From assembly GCA_016929875.1 (NCBI GenBank), contig JAFGHZ010000137.1, positions 1 to 12,980 on the forward strand: a stretch of 12,980 nt of DNA. Reading direction: 5' to 3'. Shown here piece by piece: positions 1 through 5,968 of the stretch (position 1 is the stretch's first letter; each line of letters opens with the position of its first letter). The stretch is from Dehalococcoidales bacterium (GTDB lineage: Bacteria; Chloroflexota; Dehalococcoidia; Dehalococcoidales; Fen-1064). The notes beneath the pieces are model-generated. The model was not told where the DNA came from and made no database searches. It worked only from the letters and a program-made list of their open reading frames with translations. Both the position numbers and the translations under genes were made by a program.

Positions 1-1
1 A

Positions 2-598
2 GATATTTCGGGGTGTGAATTACCACACAATGATTTGGGAATTAACCAAAGTGCAGTTGCTCTTTTAGAATCTGTATTCCTCAATCATACCCCTGATGAA
101 AAACATGGTTTTTATCCATATCCATTATTCTTTCACGGTTGTGCGATTAATGGTACTTGTGGAAATAGGATAATTGATTTCAGAGTGCGCCATATCAGTC
201 ATGATAATGTATTACTTGACCATTTTATCGTGACTGGAATTAACAATTGGAATAAGTATTATAGGAACAAGCTGGTGATCCCAAACATGGAATATGCGCA
301 ACAAATATTAGAATTTGCACAGGATTCTTTAAAATTCCTGAGGTCTGAAAGAGGTGTGGGCTGGGAGGCATCAGCATATTCTGCGCTTAAGAAAGACCAT
401 GAAGAACTCTTCTCTCTTGCGAATGACTACATTAGGACAGGAAAGATATCCGCCTCAACAAGAAAAAAAGTAAAGTCTTTGCATCAGCAACGAGTAGGCA
501 AACGTGTAAACATAATCTTGCGTTTCAGGGTAGCCGCTTTTAACTTCAAGCAGTTGCTATGTAGAAGATTTCATAAACAGATACATATAGAAATGTAA
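2..598 (+). CDS. Unrecognised protein, 5' end outside the window
   Basis: I do not recognise this protein and assign no function. The frame is open from base 2, giving 198 residues to the TAA at 596-598. A TTG at 35 could be read as a start, but it has no Shine-Dalgarno and the frame stays open upstream, so I treat the gene as truncated by the window edge. Visible features are a Cys/His-containing stretch (PLFFHGCAINGTCGNR), aromatic-rich segments, and a strongly basic C-terminal tail of about 45 residues (KKVKSLHQQRVGKRV and onward) with no signal peptide in the visible part. It is markedly more A+T-rich than the enzymes next to it, which may point to a different origin. It converges on thiC with only 23 bases between the stop codons and no obvious terminator there. 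Confidence 0.6.
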   Translation, partial: DISGCELPHNDLGINQSAVALLESVFLNHTPDEKHGFYPYPLFFHGCAINGTCGNRIIDFRVRHISHDNVLLDHFIVTGINNWNKYYRNKLVIPNMEYAQQILEFAQDSLKFLRSERGVGWEASAYSALKKDHEELFSLANDYIRTGKISASTRKKVKSLHQQRVGKRVNIILRFRVAAFNFKQLLCRRFHKQIHIEM

Positions 599-621
599 TA
601 CAGAATATAAAACTATACTCT

Positions 622-1917
622 CTAGCACTTTTGCATCGGAACATTCAAATACTCGCTGACGAGCTTCATCGCACAGAAATCGCCGCACATACTGCAGGCT
701 TCGCCGCTCGAGGTATGTTTTTTATGAACTTTGCGGGAATAATCCGGCGTCAGGGACAGCTTTATCTGCTCTTCCCAGTCCAATTTCTTCCGCGCCTTAG
801 CCATCTGCAAATCCCACTCGGCGGCACCCTTCACGCCTTTAGCGATATCGGCGGCATGGGCGGCAATCCGTGAGGCAACGACACCCTGACGGACATCTTC
901 GGCATCGGGCAAAGACAGGTGCTCCGACGGCGTCACGTAGCAGAGGAAATCGGCACCGGCCGCCGCGGCAACAGCACCGCCGATAGCACCGGTAATATGG
1001 TCGTAACCCGCACCGATGTCCGTCACCAGAGGCCCGAGAACATAAAACGGGGCACCTTTACAGATGTCTTTCTGGAGCTTGACATTAGCTTCAATTTGAT
1101 TCAATGGCACATGTCCAGGGCCTTCGACCATCACCTGCACGCCGGCTTTCCATGCCCTTTCGACAAGCTCCCCGAGGACCGTCAATTCCTCAATTTGAGC
1201 ACGGTCGGTGGCATCCGCCAGACAGCCGGGACGCATACCGTCGCCGAGGCTCAAAGTAACATCGTACTCGCGGGCAATTTCCAGCAGGCGGTCATAGTAT
1301 TCGTAAAGAGGGTTTTCGCTACCATTATGTAAAATCCAGCCGACCATAAAAGCACCGCCGCGGGAAACGACATCCGTGACTCTGCCCTGTTCTTTAAGCC
1401 GGGCAATGGCTGAGCGGGTCACACCGCAGTGGACGGTAACGAAATCGACGCCGTCGCGGGCATGTTCTTCGATTGCCGAGAAAATGTCATCGACACTCAT
1501 CTTGATAATCGCGCCGTACTCTCTGATTGCGCCGATGCCCGCCTGATAAACCGGCACGGTGCCGATGGGTACAGAGCAGGATTTGAGTACTGAGCGTCGA
1601 ATCGCGGGAATATCGCCGCCGGTAGATAAGTCCATCACGGTATCGGCACCGCAATCGACAGCCACCTGCAATTTTTCGAGTTCCGTTTCGATACTGCCGT
1701 AATCGGAAGATGTGCCGAGGTTGGCATTGACCTTCGTGCGTAAACCCCTGCCGATGCCGACAGGTTTAAGATTTTTGTGCTTGATATTGGCAGGAATGAC
1801 GATATTACCTTCTGCGATACCGCGACGGATGAGTTCGGCATCGAGTTTTTCCTGCTCCGCTACTGCCTGCATTTGCGAAGAGATAATACCTTTTCTTGCC
1901 AGTTCCAGTTGTGTCAT
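622..1917 (-). CDS. thiC: Phosphomethylpyrimidine synthase ThiC, short form
   Basis: ThiC is a cytoplasmic radical SAM enzyme that rearranges aminoimidazole ribotide (AIR) into HMP phosphate, the pyrimidine half of thiamine. The 431-residue product has the family signatures in order: NANLGTSSDYG (65-74), the barrel core with DLSTGGDIPAIR (96-107), TVHCGVT (161-167), SLGDGMRPG (223-231), EGPGHVPL (265-272), GPLVTDIGAGYDHITGAIGG (295-314), TPSEHLSLP (329-337), and a C-terminal iron-sulfur motif with Cys408, Cys411 and Cys415. That motif is CX2CX3C, one residue tighter than the CX2CX4C of E. coli-type ThiC; together with the lack of the long N-terminal extension it marks a short-form enzyme. I chose the ATG at 1917, six bases after GGAG (1924-1927); an in-frame TTG at 1929 would add four residues but overlaps the Shine-Dalgarno. 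It is controlled by the TPP riboswitch upstream. Its substrate AIR comes from the purine pathway represented by purL/purQ at the other end of the window. Confidence 0.97.
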   Translation of the reverse strand: MTQLELARKGIISSQMQAVAEQEKLDAELIRRGIAEGNIVIPANIKHKNLKPVGIGRGLRTKVNANLGTSSDYGSIETELEKLQVAVDCGADTVMDLSTGGDIPAIRRSVLKSCSVPIGTVPVYQAGIGAIREYGAIIKMSVDDIFSAIEEHARDGVDFVTVHCGVTRSAIARLKEQGRVTDVVSRGGAFMVGWILHNGSENPLYEYYDRLLEIAREYDVTLSLGDGMRPGCLADATDRAQIEELTVLGELVERAWKAGVQVMVEGPGHVPLNQIEANVKLQKDICKGAPFYVLGPLVTDIGAGYDHITGAIGGAVAAAAGADFLCYVTPSEHLSLPDAEDVRQGVVASRIAAHAADIAKGVKGAAEWDLQMAKARKKLDWEEQIKLSLTPDYSRKVHKKHTSSGEACSMCGDFCAMKLVSEYLNVPMQKC

Positions 1918-1927
1918 CGCCTGCTCC

Positions 1928-1974
1928 AAAAAACAATAAAACCAGGGTTGCGGTCTTACCGATGTTTCCCTGGT
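1928..1974 (-). terminator. Intrinsic terminator in the thiC leader (riboswitch off state)
   Basis: Read on the minus strand, ACCAGGG (1974-1968) pairs perfectly with CCCTGGT (1947-1941). The 20-base loop holds a small inner hairpin, CGGT-AAG-ACCG (1961-1951). The stem is followed directly by the T-rich run TTTATTGTTTTTT (1940-1928). This lies between the TPP aptamer and the thiC Shine-Dalgarno, the place expected for a transcription-terminating expression platform. Confidence 0.85.
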
Positions 1975-1987
1975 CTCCAGTACCGCA
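1949..1987 (-). promoter_or_regulatory. Predicted antiterminator helix in the thiC leader
   Basis: On the minus strand TGCGGT (1987-1982) is the exact complement of ACCGCA (1954-1949). The first arm contains the GCGG that closes aptamer helix P1. The helix also encloses the 5' arm of the terminator stem but not its 3' arm. The pairing is therefore exclusive with both the ligand-bound aptamer and the terminator, as an antiterminator should be. This is base-pair reasoning only; folding energies were not computed. Confidence 0.65.
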
Positions 1988-2068
1988 TCCCTACGCTCGG
2001 ATTATCGAGTTCAGGTTCTAAGGGTCGCCCGCCTGTGGCGGACTCTCAGCCTTCAGCACCCCTAGCGG
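1983..2068 (-). promoter_or_regulatory. TPP riboswitch aptamer (THI element)
   Basis: The minus strand carries the conserved TPP aptamer segments in order: AGGGGTGCTGAAGGCTGAGA, then ACCCTTAGAACCTGA, then GATAATCCGAGCGTAGGGA. Helix P1 closes with CCGC (2068-2065) pairing to GCGG (1986-1983). A variable P3-like arm is present (GTCCGCC...GGCGGGC). The element senses thiamine pyrophosphate and sits about 65 bases upstream of thiC, with a terminator in between, so high TPP should stop transcription before the gene. Confidence 0.96.
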
Positions 2069-2104
2069 ATAATTAACGTATTAAATTTTCAGTGTCTAAA
2101 CTAT

Positions 2105-2133
2105 ATTATAGCTGAAATGAAGCGAAAATTCAA
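2105..2133 (-). promoter_or_regulatory. thiC promoter, sigma70 type
   Basis: On the minus strand TTGAAT (2133-2128) and a perfect TATAAT (2110-2105) are separated by 17 bases. Transcription would start near 2098, about 30 bases before aptamer helix P1, giving a leader of roughly 180 bases that carries the whole riboswitch. Confidence 0.75.
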
Positions 2134-2195
2134 ATTTTGAGCGTGAGAGGAAACGCTACCCTGCTCTGTCTTTGACACAACGCCCCATCTCTTTA

Positions 2196-2215
2196 TCTCT
2201 TCCCAGGGGAAGAGA
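2196..2215. repeat. Short perfect inverted repeat in the thiC-rsmG gap
   Basis: TCTCTTCCC and GGGAAGAGA face each other across two bases. It lies between two divergent genes, with no good T run on either side, so I do not call it a terminator. It resembles the small dispersed intergenic palindromes of many Chloroflexota genomes (inference). Confidence 0.5.
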
Positions 2216-2227
2216 AGGTTTATTTTT

Positions 2228-2259
2228 GGCGGCGCGAGGGCAAAAGCCCTCGCTTCGCC
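2228..2259. repeat. GC-rich hairpin in the thiC-rsmG gap
   Basis: GCGAGGGC (2234-2241), loop AAAA, GCCCTCGC (2246-2253) is a perfect 8-bp stem. An outer GGCG/CGCC clamp (2228-2231 and 2256-2259) lies beyond a 2x2 internal loop. On the minus strand it is followed by A residues rather than T residues, and on the plus strand by mixed sequence, so it is not a convincing terminator. The rest of the 2134-2318 gap shows nothing else I can name. Confidence 0.5.
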
Positions 2260-2315
2260 TGTGTTCTCACCTTTTCCCAACACCCGCTAAAATACAAAGT
2301 AAATTTCTCTCATCC

Positions 2316-2324
2316 TGCTATAAT
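2316..2324 (+). promoter_or_regulatory. Extended -10 promoter of rsmG
   Basis: TGC followed by a perfect TATAAT (2319-2324) is an extended -10 element, which can work without a good -35; none is visible at 16-18 bases upstream. Transcription would begin at about 2330-2332, right at a GTG (2331) and within nine bases of the ATG at 2340. Confidence 0.55.
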
Positions 2325-2339
2325 GTATTTGTGTCAACA

Positions 2340-3059
2340 ATGGAAAAACTGAAATCAGGGGCGGCGAAGCTGGGATTACAGCTCGGAGAGAAAGAACTGG
2401 CTCTTTTCCAGACTTACTATGAGGAGCTAACCGACTGGAACCAGAGGATGAACCTGACTTCCATCACCGGATACGAGGCAGTGCAAATCAACCATTTTCT
2501 GGATTCGCTGACCGTGCTTTCCGCATGGGAACCGTCGGTCGGTAATCCTAAACCCGAAGTAATCGACATCGGCACCGGCGCCGGCGTACCGGGCATCCCC
2601 CTGAAAATCATCTTCCCTGAGATACGATTAGCCTTGATGGACTCGACCAACAAAAAAACTACATTTCTAAACCATCTGAAACAGAAACTGAAAATGGATG
2701 ATATCAAAGTTATTACAGGGCGGGCGGAAGAAGTGGCCCACCGGAGCCCGTACCGCGAGCGGTTCGATCTGGTACTCACCAGAGCTTTAGCGCCGATGGC
2801 AACACTGGTCGAATTGACACTCCCCTTCTGTAAAATCGGAGGCAAGGTCATTGCCCACAAAAAAGGCAATATCGCACAGGAAATAGAGAGCGCAAAGAAA
2901 GCCATTAATGTTCTCGGCGGTAAATTAGAAGAAGTAAAGCCGGTAGATTTACCCGAGTTCCCCGACCATCGCTATCTGGTAGTAGTTGATAAGATAGCTC
3001 CAACACACGAGCAGTACCCGCGCCGTTCCGGCATGCCGGTAAAGAAACCAATTATATAA
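2340..3059 (+). CDS. rsmG: 16S rRNA (guanine527-N7)-methyltransferase RsmG
   Basis: RsmG (GidB) uses SAM to methylate N7 of G527 in 16S rRNA of the small ribosomal subunit; loss of function is known to give low-level streptomycin resistance. The 239-residue product shows the family N-terminal NLTSIT (38-43) and HFLDSL (52-57), the SAM-binding motif I DIGTGAGVPGIP (76-87), the acidic motif II region ALMDST (98-103), TRALAPM (148-153), and the C-terminal YPRRSGMPVKKPI (226-238) typical of RsmG. The frame is open much further upstream (to 2172), but similarity starts at the ATG at 2340. A GTG at 2331 is an alternative start. No Shine-Dalgarno precedes either one, and a TATAAT lies only 15 bases before the ATG, so the message may be leaderless. 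The gene is divergent from thiC and not in an operon with any visible neighbour. Confidence 0.95.
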   Translation: MEKLKSGAAKLGLQLGEKELALFQTYYEELTDWNQRMNLTSITGYEAVQINHFLDSLTVLSAWEPSVGNPKPEVIDIGTGAGVPGIPLKIIFPEIRLALMDSTNKKTTFLNHLKQKLKMDDIKVITGRAEEVAHRSPYRERFDLVLTRALAPMATLVELTLPFCKIGGKVIAHKKGNIAQEIESAKKAINVLGGKLEEVKPVDLPEFPDHRYLVVVDKIAPTHEQYPRRSGMPVKKPII

Positions 3060-3074
3060 AGTAGTAATAGCATT

Positions 3075-3125
3075 ATGGATTCCCGCCACCGTATCAGGTA
3101 CGGGGCAAACTTCGCGGGAATGACA
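3075..3125. repeat. Nested palindromic repeat (TGGATTCCCGC...GCGGGAATGACA type)
   Basis: ATTCCCGC (3079-3086) pairs perfectly with GCGGGAAT (3114-3121). Inside it, CCGTA and TACGG form a second small stem. It begins 15 bases after the rsmG stop and belongs to a class of dispersed intergenic palindromes recognised by the TGGATTCCCGC and GGGAATGACA ends. No T run follows, so a terminator role is unproven. Confidence 0.65.
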
Positions 3126-3134
3126 ATGGGTGTA

Positions 3135-3194
3135 GAACGAGATTCTTCACGGAGTTTACCCTGAGCTACTACTAGAGAAGGGTTCAGAATGACA
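3135..3194. repeat. Partial copy of the GAGATTCTTC...TCAGAATGACA repeat
   Basis: It starts with GAACGAGATTCTTC (3135-3148) and ends with TTCAGAATGACA (3183-3194). Both ends recur in the fuller palindrome at 11020-11101, where the same 14-mer lies at 11059-11072 and TCAGAATGACA at 11091-11101. The left arm of the full element is missing here. Confidence 0.6.
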
Positions 3195-3211
3195 CCGCAA
3201 TTTTGGGGAAT

Positions 3212-3257
3212 GGATTCTGGGTCAAGATTGCACTGTACTTGATACGGTATCCAGAAT
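3212..3257. repeat. Imperfect inverted repeat near rsmG and the radical SAM gene
   Basis: ATTCTGG (3214-3220) is complementary to CCAGAAT (3251-3257), with an inner TCAAG/CTTGA pair (3222-3226 and 3238-3242). It shares the TGGATTC start with the repeat at 3075-3125. No tail typical of a terminator is present. Confidence 0.5.
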
Positions 3258-3269
3258 ATCTATAACTGG

Positions 3270-3291
3270 ATCCCGTGTCGGAGCACGGGAT
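3270..3291. repeat. Hairpin ATCCCGTG/CACGGGAT
   Basis: A perfect 8-bp stem with a 6-base loop (TCGGAG) ends 16 bases before the stop codon of the radical SAM gene, between convergent genes. Neither strand shows a T run after it. It could still act as a weak or factor-dependent transcript end, or be another dispersed palindrome. Confidence 0.55.
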
Positions 3292-3307
3292 GGAGAAAAT
3301 AGAGTCG

Positions 3308-4846
3308 CTACATTTCGGAACCGAGCACATCCCACGGTAATTTTTGCTTCTTGCTCCAGTTGACGTGAGCGTAGAAATCGATATCCAGTCCGGCCTTTTT
3401 CATTGCCTGCCGCCATTGTGCCAGAGAGGTCTTTTCCGTATCAGCCAGAACCGTCGCTAGTCGCTCGTCCCCACGCGACAGGACCGCCTGCACCTCACTC
3501 CACTCGAGGCTTTCATTTTTCACACTGACACCTTTCGACGGCAGTTTGTTTTTCAATAAAGCCAGGCGGTGTTTCAGTACGGCGAGCGGCGCCATTCCCA
3601 TCCTCTGGAAAGGCGTGCCTGCCTTCGGCACGAACGGCGCGACTGTGAGCGTAATACGGCTCCACGATTGATGTTTATCGAAAATGTCTTTGCACTTCAC
3701 GACCAGTCGGGCAATTCCCTCGATATCCTCATCGGTCTCTTCGGGCAATCCAATCATAAAATACAGCTTGAGCTGCTTGATGCCCTGCGAAGCGACTTTT
3801 TCCACCGCCTTCAAGATGTCATCTTCATCGATGCCTTTTTTAATTGCGTCGCGGAGTCGCTGTGAGCCTGCCTCAGGAGCCAGTGCTACGGTATTCGTTC
3901 CGCTTTCAATCACCTCACCGAGTACGACCGGCGACAGGGGTTTGATTCTCAAAGAACTGACGGAAATCTCGGCACCTGTATCGTGTAATCTGGCAACCAT
4001 CTCATCGATATGAGGATGAGACGTAACCGACGGGCCCATCAATCCCAGACGCTTGCGGTACTTCAAGCCGATTTGAGCCTGCGCTAAAATACTATCGACA
4101 GAACGGAAACGCATCGGCTTGTAAGCATTGCCGACCAGACAGAAACGGCATCCCCAGCTGCAGCCGCGCTCGACCTCGATAAGGTACATATTGCCGAGTT
4201 CGGTGTCGCGGGTGAGGACGACGGAATGAACAGGGAATTTATCCAAATCGGATGCCCATTGTCGTTCCACCTGTCCCCGGGAAAAGCGGGGGACATAAAC
4301 ACCGGGCAAAGCCGCCAGCTTTTTCAGCAGTTCGATACGGTTCTCGGAGACACCTTGATGCAAAACAGGCAACATTTCAGGCAGAATCGCCTCCGCCTCA
4401 CCGATACACAAACAATCGAAAAAGGGCGACAGAGGCATCGGATTGGCAGTGATACACGGCCCGCCGGCAACGACCAGCGGGTATGTTTCGTCGCGGTCTT
4501 TTGCATAAAGAGGAATCCCGGCATCTTTCAGAATCCGAACGATGTTGAAGTAATCCAGCTCGTAACTGACGGAAAAGCCGAGCACCGCGAAATCGGTCAG
4601 GGGGCGCTGCGACTCCATAGCGAGAGGCTCTTCGTCAGACGGCTCGTAAAAAACCCGCTCACAAACGGCATCGGAATAATCATTAATGAAACGGTAAACC
4701 GCCTGAACACCGAGATTAGACATGCCGATGTAGTAGGAATCGGGGTAAATCAGAGCAACCGGAAGTTTGCCGCCCCATTCTTTAACGACGGCACCTTGTT
4801 CTGCCGCAAGCCTTGCCCTGATTTTCTTAACTGTTTGCCATGTCAT
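3308..4846 (-). CDS. B12-binding-domain radical SAM protein, function unknown
   Basis: A 512-residue cytoplasmic protein. Residues about 25-190 look like a cobalamin-binding Rossmann domain of the radical SAM class (LPVALIYPDSYYIGMSNLG at 28-46, VVAGGPCITANP at 125-136, FFDCLCIGEAEAI at 142-154). The radical SAM core follows, with the cluster motif Cys229, Cys233, Cys236 (CX3CX2C, in VERGCSWGCRFC). It resembles the uncharacterised family I know as TIGR03960. In many bacteria that family is joined to or adjacent to a DUF2344 domain and near ribonuclease E/G; no DUF2344 domain is seen here. The ATG at 4846 lies 9 bases after the TPR gene stop with no clear Shine-Dalgarno, so translation is probably coupled. 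It is the last gene of the pdxS-led cluster. Specific substrate unknown. Confidence 0.85.
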   Translation of the reverse strand: MTWQTVKKIRARLAAEQGAVVKEWGGKLPVALIYPDSYYIGMSNLGVQAVYRFINDYSDAVCERVFYEPSDEEPLAMESQRPLTDFAVLGFSVSYELDYFNIVRILKDAGIPLYAKDRDETYPLVVAGGPCITANPMPLSPFFDCLCIGEAEAILPEMLPVLHQGVSENRIELLKKLAALPGVYVPRFSRGQVERQWASDLDKFPVHSVVLTRDTELGNMYLIEVERGCSWGCRFCLVGNAYKPMRFRSVDSILAQAQIGLKYRKRLGLMGPSVTSHPHIDEMVARLHDTGAEISVSSLRIKPLSPVVLGEVIESGTNTVALAPEAGSQRLRDAIKKGIDEDDILKAVEKVASQGIKQLKLYFMIGLPEETDEDIEGIARLVVKCKDIFDKHQSWSRITLTVAPFVPKAGTPFQRMGMAPLAVLKHRLALLKNKLPSKGVSVKNESLEWSEVQAVLSRGDERLATVLADTEKTSLAQWRQAMKKAGLDIDFYAHVNWSKKQKLPWDVLGSEM

Positions 4847-4855
4847 ATCAAATGA

Positions 4856-5959
4856 CTACGCCCAGAACCCGTAACCTTTCTTGTTATCGAAGCCCTTTCG
4901 GGCAGGCGGAGCTTCTTTAGCATAAGCAGGGTCTATTTTTACAGCTTCCTGATGTGCCTTAGTGCCTTCTTCATGCTTGCCCATTCCGATAAGAGCGGCA
5001 CTCAGATTATTCCACGCCCTGGCGTTCTTCGGGTCGATTTTAACGACCTTCTCGTAAGCCATCACAGCATCGGCGTATTTCCCGGCCTTACTGAGAATGC
5101 CACCTTTGTTGAACCAGGCTTCCGCGTGTTCGGGGTTAAGGTCGGTCACCTTCATAAAAGCACGGAACGACTCCATTTGTTTTCCCAACCTGAGCAACGC
5201 AATACCCTTGTTATACCAGATATCCGCATCGTCCGGCTCGATACTTACCGCCTGGTCGAAAACAGCGTTAGCTCCTTCATAATTAGCCATGTTATTGAGG
5301 ATATTCCCCTTGTTGTACAGGGCTTCGGTAAACTTCGGGTCGATTGCCACTGCTTTGTCGTACGCAGAGACGGCATCTTCATATTTACCGGCATCGCGGA
5401 AGGCGTTACCCATATTATTCCATGCCTTGGCATATCCGGCATTGATTCTGGTAGCCTCCTCGTAGGCTTTAACGGCTTCCTCATATTTACCGAGCGACTG
5501 GAGAGCGGCACCCTTATTGTTCCACACTTTAGCGTCATCGGGCTTTATTTTAATCGCTTCGTCGTAAGTTTTGATAGCATCTTCCAGCTTATCTATTTTA
5601 TGGAGGGCGACCCCCTTGTTGTACCACAGGACCGGGTCGTCGGGCTTAATAATCAGAGCCGCATTATAAACCGTCACTGCTTCATTACATTTACCCATCC
5701 CGCTCAAGGTAATGCCTTTGTTCAGCCTGGCTTCCATCAGGCTAGGATTCAGCCGGATTGCCTCATCGTAAGCGGCAACGGCTTCATCGCACCTGCCCAG
5801 AGCATCGAGGGCGTTACCCTTATTGGTCCACGCTTCTGCGATTTGCGGATTTATTTTTAGAGCTTCTTCGTAAGCCTTGAGGGCTTCCTCATAATCGTTA
5901 CCTGCGAAAAATGCCAGTCCCTTATCGAACCAATTTTTTAAGGTATTCGTCTCTACCAT
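4856..5959 (-). CDS. TPR-repeat protein with ten tandem repeats
   Basis: After nine residues the protein is ten back-to-back 34-residue tetratricopeptide repeats (residues 10-349) with the usual pattern W..KG.AL...G...EA...Y..A..I.P, then an 18-residue tail (350-367). The repeats are diverged rather than copied, so this is an old array, not a recent expansion. There is no signal peptide or membrane segment, so it is probably a cytoplasmic scaffold; TPR arrays bind peptides or partner proteins, and the partner here is unknown. The start ATG at 5959 follows GGGGAG, which overlaps the stop of the upstream ATPase gene (9-base gap), and a radical SAM gene follows after another 9 bases. The spacing suggests that all three are made together. 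Confidence 0.9.
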   Translation of the reverse strand: MVETNTLKNWFDKGLAFFAGNDYEEALKAYEEALKINPQIAEAWTNKGNALDALGRCDEAVAAYDEAIRLNPSLMEARLNKGITLSGMGKCNEAVTVYNAALIIKPDDPVLWYNKGVALHKIDKLEDAIKTYDEAIKIKPDDAKVWNNKGAALQSLGKYEEAVKAYEEATRINAGYAKAWNNMGNAFRDAGKYEDAVSAYDKAVAIDPKFTEALYNKGNILNNMANYEGANAVFDQAVSIEPDDADIWYNKGIALLRLGKQMESFRAFMKVTDLNPEHAEAWFNKGGILSKAGKYADAVMAYEKVVKIDPKNARAWNNLSAALIGMGKHEEGTKAHQEAVKIDPAYAKEAPPARKGFDNKKGYGFWA

Positions 5960-5968
5960 AACTCCCCT

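Noticed and set aside
2172..2339. N-terminal extension of rsmG
   Set aside because: The extra 56 codons run through two hairpins and the promoter and do not look like RsmG; family similarity begins at the ATG at 2340.
3270..3291. Intrinsic terminator for the radical SAM gene or rsmG
   Set aside because: The stem is good, but neither strand has a T run after it, so it is listed only as a hairpin.
4226..4855. Plus-strand open frame (209 codons)
   Set aside because: It lies opposite the radical SAM gene; no ribosome site or domain.
4952..5860. Plus-strand open frame (302 codons) with repeating segments
   Set aside because: It is the mirror of the TPR array; its periodicity comes from the repeats on the other strand.
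4856..5959. Tandem DNA repeats or CRISPR-like array
   Set aside because: The roughly 102-base periodicity is protein-level TPR repetition with diverged DNA and no constant repeat or spacers.
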